In this document: piece after piece, positions 28,101 to 37,100 of the stretch
Numbering within the stretch: position 1 is the stretch's first letter
Layout of the letters: every line of letters begins with the position of its first letter
Source: Pachyseris speciosa
Taxonomy: Eukaryota; Cnidaria; Anthozoa; Scleractinia; Pachyseridae
Direction: 5' to 3'
Assembly: GCA_016490735.1 (NCBI GenBank)
Contig: JAEMWC010000371.1
Location: forward strand, 530,001 to 594,000
DNA length: 64,000 bases
Notes under the pieces: generated by a model
What the model saw: only the letters and a program-made list of their open reading frames with translations
Database searches by the model: none
Told to the model about the DNA's origin: nothing
Program-made: the position numbers and the translations under genes

Positions 28101-31100
28101 CCGGATTACTAAGAAGCTCGTACCTCCTACGGAAACAAAAATCGCCTATCTCTGGTCCTCGATTTTATGTAAGGAGAGAATGCTTAGAATGGGCGAGTAG
28201 GTTTAAAGATAAAATCTCCAAAAAGCCCCTCTAAAGCCCCTCTCATAATGGCATTTTTTTCTTGCGACATGCCTCGCTATTTTTCCCTCACAAGTTGCTC
28301 GAAAAACTGGCTTGTTGCAGCAATAGTTTCGAGAAGTAGAAGTTGGTTCTTACGTTTCAACCAATGATCCAACTTTGCTCAATGCACGACTCCTTTGCCA
28401 ATACACCATTTTGCTAGTGATCAGTTCCTGGCGAATTGTGGGTAGATCCAGTCCTTTGTGGGGGCAAACAGTCAAAATTACAATTTCAAATTACGTCCTA
28501 AAATGGTCGTTTGCTTCCACAAAGGACTGGATCTACCCACAATTCACTAGGAACTGATCATTAGGAAAATGGTGTATTTCTTTACGGTTTTGTGTCGTAT
28601 CCAGGTTTCCTCTTCCTGTCCCAACCCTGGTTTCCACCTGGCAAATCACTGGTGACGAAAATGGCTTTAGTGAAGGAATCAGCTGTCCAGTTGAAGAAAG
28701 AAGACTGAAGATTCGGGTTAGTTACAAATGGCGTGAAGAAAATACAATAGAACGTCAGAGAAACTAATTTAAATCCGAGGCACGTGACTCTTCGTAACTA
28801 CTCCCTCTAGAATTGGTTTGCCCCTATTATAAGGGACTTTTAATCTTTTGGACTCAGATGGATCATGCTTTCTCTCGTGCCATAGAAAATACAGCCAATC
28901 AGAATGCAGGAAAGCCGTTGTATATCTGTCGGTATTACACCCAACCTTCTCATTCTTCACTGGGCTTATGTGGCATTGATTTTATGGACTTGTGTATTTT
29001 CAAAGGGAAATGTCTGTATAACAAGAAAATACAAGTTAGTTGTGGGATATTCCATGGTATACTACTCATGAGCATTGCATGACTGGTATATAGAGCGTTT
29101 TGATTCACGTGACTACCGGCCGTATTGGTTTACTGAAACAAAAGAAAATATTTGCATAAAAATAGAGTTCAATTCCCAGAGGTTTAGTTGGGACACCAAC
29201 ATGGCCGCCGTTTCTTTGTTTTGGAACACCAACATGGCCGCCGTGACGTCTCACTCCATACTACATAAACAGAAAAAAATATTTGGTTGATCGTTCTTTA
29301 GTTCATTTGCAAAGAAACGAATTTGATTGCGCGCTAAGGGCGAGCTTTGACGAGGTTGTGATGATGGTTGATTTCGGATGCCAAGCGAGCGTTTGCAAGT
29401 GTGACTGCGTTGTTGCTCTTGATAACTTTGGTAAAGTGTGGTGTATATTTGTAGATGTCTTTGTCATTTACCATTACAATCTTATTTGCATTCAGGGTCC
29501 CATCACCGTCGCAGTGACTTCCAGAGAAATTGAACGCTTCAACGATCGTTCGTACGGTTTTTCTGAACAAGTCGGTCACTGGGATCTGCCCATGCACGAG
29601 GGAGGAATGGTAATGAATGCTGCTGTTGGGCCTGGTAAGAAGTTTTCATGTATGCCTCAGCGACTGCCTCAGCTTTGAATTTCAGCTCCTTTGTAAAGAT
29701 TGCAAAACCTTGGAAATCACTAACAACTACGTGGAAAACCTCGTTTGAAAACCATTAAACGCTCTTGTTGTTCCCATTAGTCCAAATCGTCCAAACTGGT
29801 TAGGAGCTCAAGTCGTTATGACGCAAACAGCGCAATGAGCCAATCAGAATACGAAGCACATTCTTGTAGCCGGTGCCAAACGCGGGAAAACGCGCGTAAG
29901 CAAGTTACGATTGTTTTTGGGTTTGTTCTCATTGGTTGAAATGAGGGCGAAATAAAGAAATCCCAAGGTAAACAAAAATTTTTTTTTCGACACTCAATTG
30001 AAAACCGCTCTAAATAATAATATTCACGTCGTTTGCTACATTTCACCATTGCAATTTAAATTTGGTCTGGTCATTTCATGGTGAAGTTGTTTAGAAAAGT
30101 TGTCTACCTTGCCGCGGTTTAGATCACCTGGGCGTTTTGGCGCTGTCAAAACAATTTGCCGGTGTCGCTGAACTTAAGCGTTTTTACATACATGTTACTT
30201 CCATGTGTTTTTTCCTCTGTCTCTGGTTCTTTATTGCGTCATTAGTGTTTCACTCGTTTGTGTGCAAATTCATTAGGTATGATTACCTTCGTTACAATCA
30301 TGTGAAAAAATCTGTCAAAATGTTTGTTTGATTTGTTTTTTAGGAGGGACTAAGGGAGACTGGATCCACATCCTGGCTTTTAACCCTGTATCGCTGTACT
30401 CACAACAGTCCAATCAGGATGCAGTATTATGTATAGACCTGTATGACCTGTTTCCCAGGTCCTATTACGCCATTCCCCAGCTACAAATGGCGGCTCTAGG
30501 AGGGGCTCTTCAGGGCCAGGTGCTCATTCATGAACAGGACTCAAACTCGTTGTATCTCTTGAGCCCTTCGGAAAAGGAGCTTCAGACTTTGAATTTCAAG
30601 TCGTTGGTTGACAACACCAAGGAAAAACTCACGCGTCATTTTTCAGTCGAAAAGGGGAAGTTTATTATGAACTCAGAATTTGCGCATGAAAATAGGATCA
30701 TTATTTACCAGGAAGACAGTAATAAAATGGACGTGGTTGACATAGCAGACGGAACAACTCAGCACATTACTATGCCATTCATAATTGGACAAGTTCACCC
30801 TTTCTCACGTGACCTGTGGCTTGTCTGCGAGACTGGGACCGACCGGAAGTACTTACTGAACAAACCCTACCCAGAAGCCCCTGTGCCGTGCGTTTTACAT
30901 CCCATTACGACCAACGGAGAGGAAAATGAACTTTGGAGATCAATATCAACTCGGAGCCTACCGCCTGGGGTTCTTTCTATGGCCGTGGGAGAAGAGAAGC
31001 GATCAAGAAGTAATCGATTAGTGGTCGGTTCCGAGGATTACGCGACGATAGCAGTAGCTCAACCTGATCAACTTCTTGAGAAGTCCCCTGTCAGTTTCTA

Positions 31101-34100
31101 TTCCTTTAAAAGACCAACTGAAAATAAAAGCGAAGTATTAGGTATGTGAAAAACTTAACCTTTGCATTCTTCTTCGGGCTGGTTCAAAGTTTCAAAAAGA
31201 ATTCCAATGTTTGTTTTGCGAGATTTAGTAGATTCAAACGGGGAAAAAACGATTCATCGGGGAGTTCATAGTCTCCTACGTAACCGTTCTTTGTCTCGTC
31301 ACGCAATGCTCCTCGTTGCGTGACAAAACAAAGAACAGCTGCGTAGGAGACTAGGGAATTCAATGCTTGCAGTATTGTTAAAGTTTGCTGTTTTTAAGAG
31401 GGTAAATAGTGAAGCAAATTTGTTCAGTTTTAATTATCCTTCTCAATCTACTGATCAAGTCATTAAGTCTTTTCGTTTTTTTTTTTTTTCACACCTAGAG
31501 AGTAAAGTAGCTTCTCCCATGGACAAACTTATTACCGAAGACACAGTCCCTCCTTTGTGCCTACCCGCTACGGCTCAAGTTGTCCGTCTAGTCCCGGGCT
31601 CTACTATACCCAAGGAAGATGACCAAATAAGGAACAAGCAGGCTGAGGACGAGGATCCGCGACAATTTAGGGCGCAAAGTCCTCTGGGATACTTGGAGGT
31701 CGCCGATGTTGGGAGAAGGTAGACTTTAAACTTGCTTGATGTTTTAAATTGAAATTTGTTCTCATCGTATTTATAAATTATAGATGGTATTATGTGTGAT
31801 TGTCTCAACCCGATATCCCTCTGAATTTACGATTATAGTTAATTTAGAACACCAACAGTCTGAAAGGAATTCTGGGAAGTGAGTATAACATGGCAACAGT
31901 GTTCTTAATTAACGATAATCATAAATTCAGAGCAATTTCAGAATTAACGATAATCGTTAATTCGGAGAGATCATGTTGGATTGTCTCAAGAAGGTCAACA
32001 AATTTGACAACCTTGCGCAAAGCATGACATTGACTGGACCAAAAACCAAACGACACCACAAAAAGTTGTTTGCGTTGCTTTTTGTCAACTTTGAGTTTTC
32101 TTATCTGTTTATATCCTCCCTATTTCAGGTCTGTGCGTTACATACCATTCCCAGGCCGTCACAACCTGTCGCTGTACGCTCGTTTGGCGGGAAAACCGCT
32201 GGTGATGGCGCCGACAACATACGAAGGTATTGTTGCAGTCGACGTGGCCGGCCGCGTTAGATTATGGGAGACTGGAGTGGCAAATCTCGTGCGCTCATTG
32301 GAGAAGTGGAAGGGACTTATTGGTGATGACTATCAGGGACCCTTACAGGTGGGATCCTTTTGAAGTATTAAGTACTAAGCGATAAGTAGTTTGTCTGACC
32401 TACGAGGAATACGCTTGACACAATTACTCACTAAAGAAATACTCCTGTTGTACTTCAGGGAGGATTTAAAATGGTCGCCAACTCAATGCCGTGTCAGATC
32501 AGTATGAGTTATTTTTCTTTCATTGTTCATAGCAGCTGAGCTGTGTGTCTTTTCCTATTTTCCTCGACTCGTCTTGATTTAGTGCTACAGTTTCGTTTTG
32601 AAATTTCAAAGTTTGACTTGAAATGGTGAAAAATCCCTGAACTACCCCGGCTGTGAGATTTCGGATTGTTCAGTCAACCATAAACGATTGCTACATAAAA
32701 AATCCTCAACACGACTGCTAGCCCAACTCACACAACTGACACTATGGAAAAGAGAGTCGCTGTTTCACGTAAGCCCCAGCGATTAGATGTATTCCATGGG
32801 CCTTTGAAAGGTACCTTGTTACGCAGTCACTTTTTAGGGGGAGGGGGGGGCAGGAATCGTATTACTCTCTACGATTCCACAAAAAACGTACTGCTTGGGA
32901 GGTTATGCGAAACACAGTACGCCTTATGAAAGCAGCTGGATTTTTTAAAGAGTTCATTTTTGTTAGCAATGTTTTATTTCTGGCTTGGTTTTTGTTGACT
33001 TACACGTGCATTTCATATTTTAAGTTAAGTTCGTAATTTGGTATTGGAATGCAGTTCATCCTGTCATGAAGCCGAGGTGCTCAAGGCGCCACTGGGTTCC
33101 CTGGTATTCGCCGTCCGCCGCGGATTCTAAATCTCGATCCACGATGCTGATCGTCCGCCCAAGGGCGTTTTTTTGTTTTTACAGTGTGGCTTACGAGCTT
33201 AAAAATTAGTAAATGGAAGCCCACTTTATTCAGGTCTTTTCTCTGTTCAGTGTCCTCAGCCGCCTTCCGTGTCCTGGCGGCGCGTGGCGGCTTTAAGTTT
33301 TTTCTTTGGAATCTTCAACTCTACATAAAAATAGAAATGGGTTGACCACACTAGGAATCTTGAGAGAAATCAGCAGGGAATACGCGATTCATCCACCCTG
33401 CCTTATCCGATTCCGAAGACTGACAGCGCTGTAACTGCCTTTAGACCAGGAGACGTGTTTCACGTTTTCGAATATATGTGCAAAGTAAATTCTCTGGCTT
33501 ACGTGGAAGGATTTTATTATGTGTTTCCAAGTTTTACTGGCGCATATTCACGAAAAATTAGTTGTAGCAGATACCTTGCAGATACATTTATGTGTTGTGC
33601 CATCAGAAAATGGTTTTAAAACGGGTTTTTTGTAGGCGATACAATAATTTAACACCTTGATTGAATCAGCTTGTTGTGACGAACTCGACAGCTTATCTGT
33701 ATTTTGAGAATTGCTCGAAGTTTTCAAGATGTCAGCGTTAATAGGAACTAGCGTGGACACGAGGCTCAAAACGGGGGAACTTTTCGTATATAAATGTATG
33801 CCCCCGTAAGAGCCTCCACTTCATGCTAGATCCAGTTCAATACCGAGAATACGAATATGGTTTATTTAGCAGCCTACCAGATAAGAGAGGAGTGTCCAAC
33901 AGACCTTACTCGTATTCTCCGTAATGAGCTGGAACTAGCGTGCATACGAGGCTTAAACGGGGGAATCTTTTTATATGTAAATGTATGCCCCCGTAAGAGC
34001 CTCCACTTCATGCTAGATCCAGTTCAATACCGAGAATACGAATATGGTTTATTTAGCAGGCTACCAGATAAGAGAGGAGTGTCCAACAGACCTTACTCGT

Positions 34101-37100
34101 ATTCTCCGTAATGAGCTGGAACTAGCGTGCATACGAGGCTTAAACGGGGGAATCTTTTTATAGGTAAATGTATGCCCCCGTAAGAGCCTCCACTTCATGC
34201 TAGATCCAGTTCAATACCGAGAATACGAATATGGTTTATTTAGCAGCCTACCAGATAAGAGAGGAGTGTCCAACAGACCTTACTCGTATTCTCCGTAATG
34301 AGCTGGAACTAGCGTGCATACGAGGCTTAAACGGGGGAATCTTTTTATATGTATATGTATGCCCCGTAAGAGCCTCCACTTCATGCTAGATCCAGTTCAA
34401 TACCGAGAATACGAATATGGCCTATTGCCGGCCACTGAACACCCTATATTGCTTGCCGACACCAAAAAATATTGACTGTGGAAAGGACTCCTCGGTTACT
34501 TTGGTTTTGCATTATTTCCGTAGAGCGGTTTTCAATTGAGTGTCGTAAAACCAAAACCAAACCAATTACTCTGGCCAATCACAACAGACCGAAACAGCGC
34601 AATGAGCCAATCAGAATACGAAGTAGTTACATGCAGCCGACGCAAAGCGCGGGAAAATGCGCGCGTGCAAGTCGTGATTGGTTTTGGTTTTGTTTCTCAT
34701 TGGTTGAAAAAGAGGCGCGAATTGAATTAGCCAATCACAGAGCGAAGCAATGCAAAACCAAAGCAAACGCAATTTACTTTCGACACTCAATTGAAAACCG
34801 CTCTATGCGATTGGCCAGCAAAACTTGCGCTACTTTCTCAACCAATGAGAAACAAGACCAAACCAATCGTGACTTGCTTGCTCAACTTTCCCGCGCTTGA
34901 AGCCGGTTACATGTGTTGCTTCGAATTCTGATTGGTTCGTTGCGTTGTTTGCGTCTGTCGTCATTGGACACAGTAATTCTTTACGGCGCTCAGTTGAAAA
35001 TCACTCTATATTGCTATTTCAGGTAAACTACTCGAGAGAAAGTGGGGAAGATGTCAGCACTCCAAAACACGGTAGGGTAAGTTGGAACTTTTCTAATTAT
35101 TATTTTGGTGAGTTTTACTTACTCTGTTCACATTATCAACGCTCTCAGTGAGTAAGAGCACAAATTTTCCCATTCCTCGATTTGCATCGCAGTAAGTCTT
35201 TGTAAACATGCGTGCAAACAGTTTATGACGTCAAGTAAGGAATAGACCCATGCCCCTTACTAGCTCGGTCGTGGGAAAGATGCTGGCTAGATTTCGTAAC
35301 AAAAAGTCAAGATTTGGTTTGAAATGCACAAAATGGCGCAATTTGTTTCGAACAGGTGCAAAGATTTATTTAAGCGAAAAAAATATTTTGAGGTTCGGTG
35401 CACTTTAAAGCTATAATGCCAGTGGACCCTCTTAACAAATGAAGGCTACGAGCCTTTAGTTTCTCTTAGAAGGGAAATGTTAGGCTTAATTTCCGCCGCT
35501 CATGAACGCGGGTTCATTTTCCGAAACAGCGGTTGGCAATCGAACGTAGGGAAATGTAGGTCCGTCCATTCCGGGAAAAACGGGTCCCTAGAAGTTTTCC
35601 AAGTACAGGGTATTTTACTTTTGGGATGGTTGTCAGTCACCGTGCCAACAGTTTCATTGCTTTCAAGGTGGACCCTAATAACGCCCCACATGTAGGAGGG
35701 AACACTTGGGCCGGGGGCACCGGAGGCCGAGATACAGCAGGGCTCGGAGGTAAAGGGGCCCGTATCGCCTGGACGCGGGGCATGACGTGCATCAGTTGTC
35801 TGATGAAGAAAAGGACGCAGTACCAGATGATGTCAAACGCGCCGCGCGGGAAATGGGACGGCGAGCATTCAAACAAAGGTTGGTGTCTCTTACCAATTCC
35901 CTTACCCACCTTCTCTACCGCGATAATGATAAAACTGCCCTCCAGTTTCGTTCCGCCCGGCCTCGCCGACTGGACTGATAGGCTTGCACCCTTGAGGAAG
36001 GAACAACTCACAGTTTACTCATCAGCTAGCCCTTCTGGTTACCGTTCCGTTGTTCCATCCTTTCTTTCCTTTTCTCTTTTTCTGACGTCAGGTTGCGTGA
36101 AATCCAGATGACTGAATACGACGCCGAAATGTATGAATCTTTTTCGTCACGTGTTCGCCGTCAGGTCCAGTCCTTGCGCGTTATCCTAGACAGCTTGCAG
36201 GCGCGCGGGAAGGAGCGAGTATGGCTTCGGAACCAGACCTCCGGCGAGCTGGACGATGCCAAGTTGATTGAGGGACTGACAGGAGAACGAGCGATTTACA
36301 AGAAACGAGGAGAAGAAGACCCAGAGGTAATACAGATAGGACAATCCTGAGATGCCTTTCGCCTCGGTATTAAAACGAGGCGCGGTGCAAAGCGCTGAGT
36401 TTCAAAATCAATTTTCTACATTCAGAATTCACTTATAACTAATTGTCAATTAAGACTCAGAAATGGCTATCCCTGTGAATTCAGCTCTTTAATAAGTTTA
36501 GTCTTACAAAGCAAAAATGGACGCTTGAATTAAAAGTAGTCTTAGAGACTTCTCATTTCAAGTATTGTTTACCGGTCTGTTCAAAGAGCCGTATACAACG
36601 TGGTTTACTTGATAATTTCATGACTTTATTTTGTCTCCATTCCGATGATTTGTTGTTAATTTATCATTTTTTTAGCTCGGAACTCCTCAGCGTCTTCCCA
36701 AGCGCCTGCGGTTTGTGGTTGATGTCAGCGGTAGCATGTATCGCTTTAACAGCTTAGATGGAAGACTGGGGCGAGTGATGGAAGCAGCTTGTTTAGTGAT
36801 GGAAGCATTTAACCAGTATGACAACAAAATTAAGGTAATTAAGGTAATTCATCTTCTTCATGCGTTTTCTAGTCTTGCCTGCATTCACGCTCATCAGTGT
36901 TACCCGGAACTAGTCCTCGCATGCACACAGTAAGTATTTACGTCTGTTAACTCCAATCGTGATCTGGGAAAACACGAAACTATTTAGCTAATACATCGAT
37001 ATTTTCCTCTATGAAGACGTGCTTGCAGTCCAAATGAAACCAATTTGCTGTGATTTTCTTGTAGTTCGATATTGTTGGCCATTCAGGCGATTCTCCCGAA

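Noticed and set aside
23450..34111. Identical 75-84 codon frames starting MVYLAAYQIREE at 23450 and 33857
   Set aside because: They lie within the 187-bp satellite and repeat with its period.
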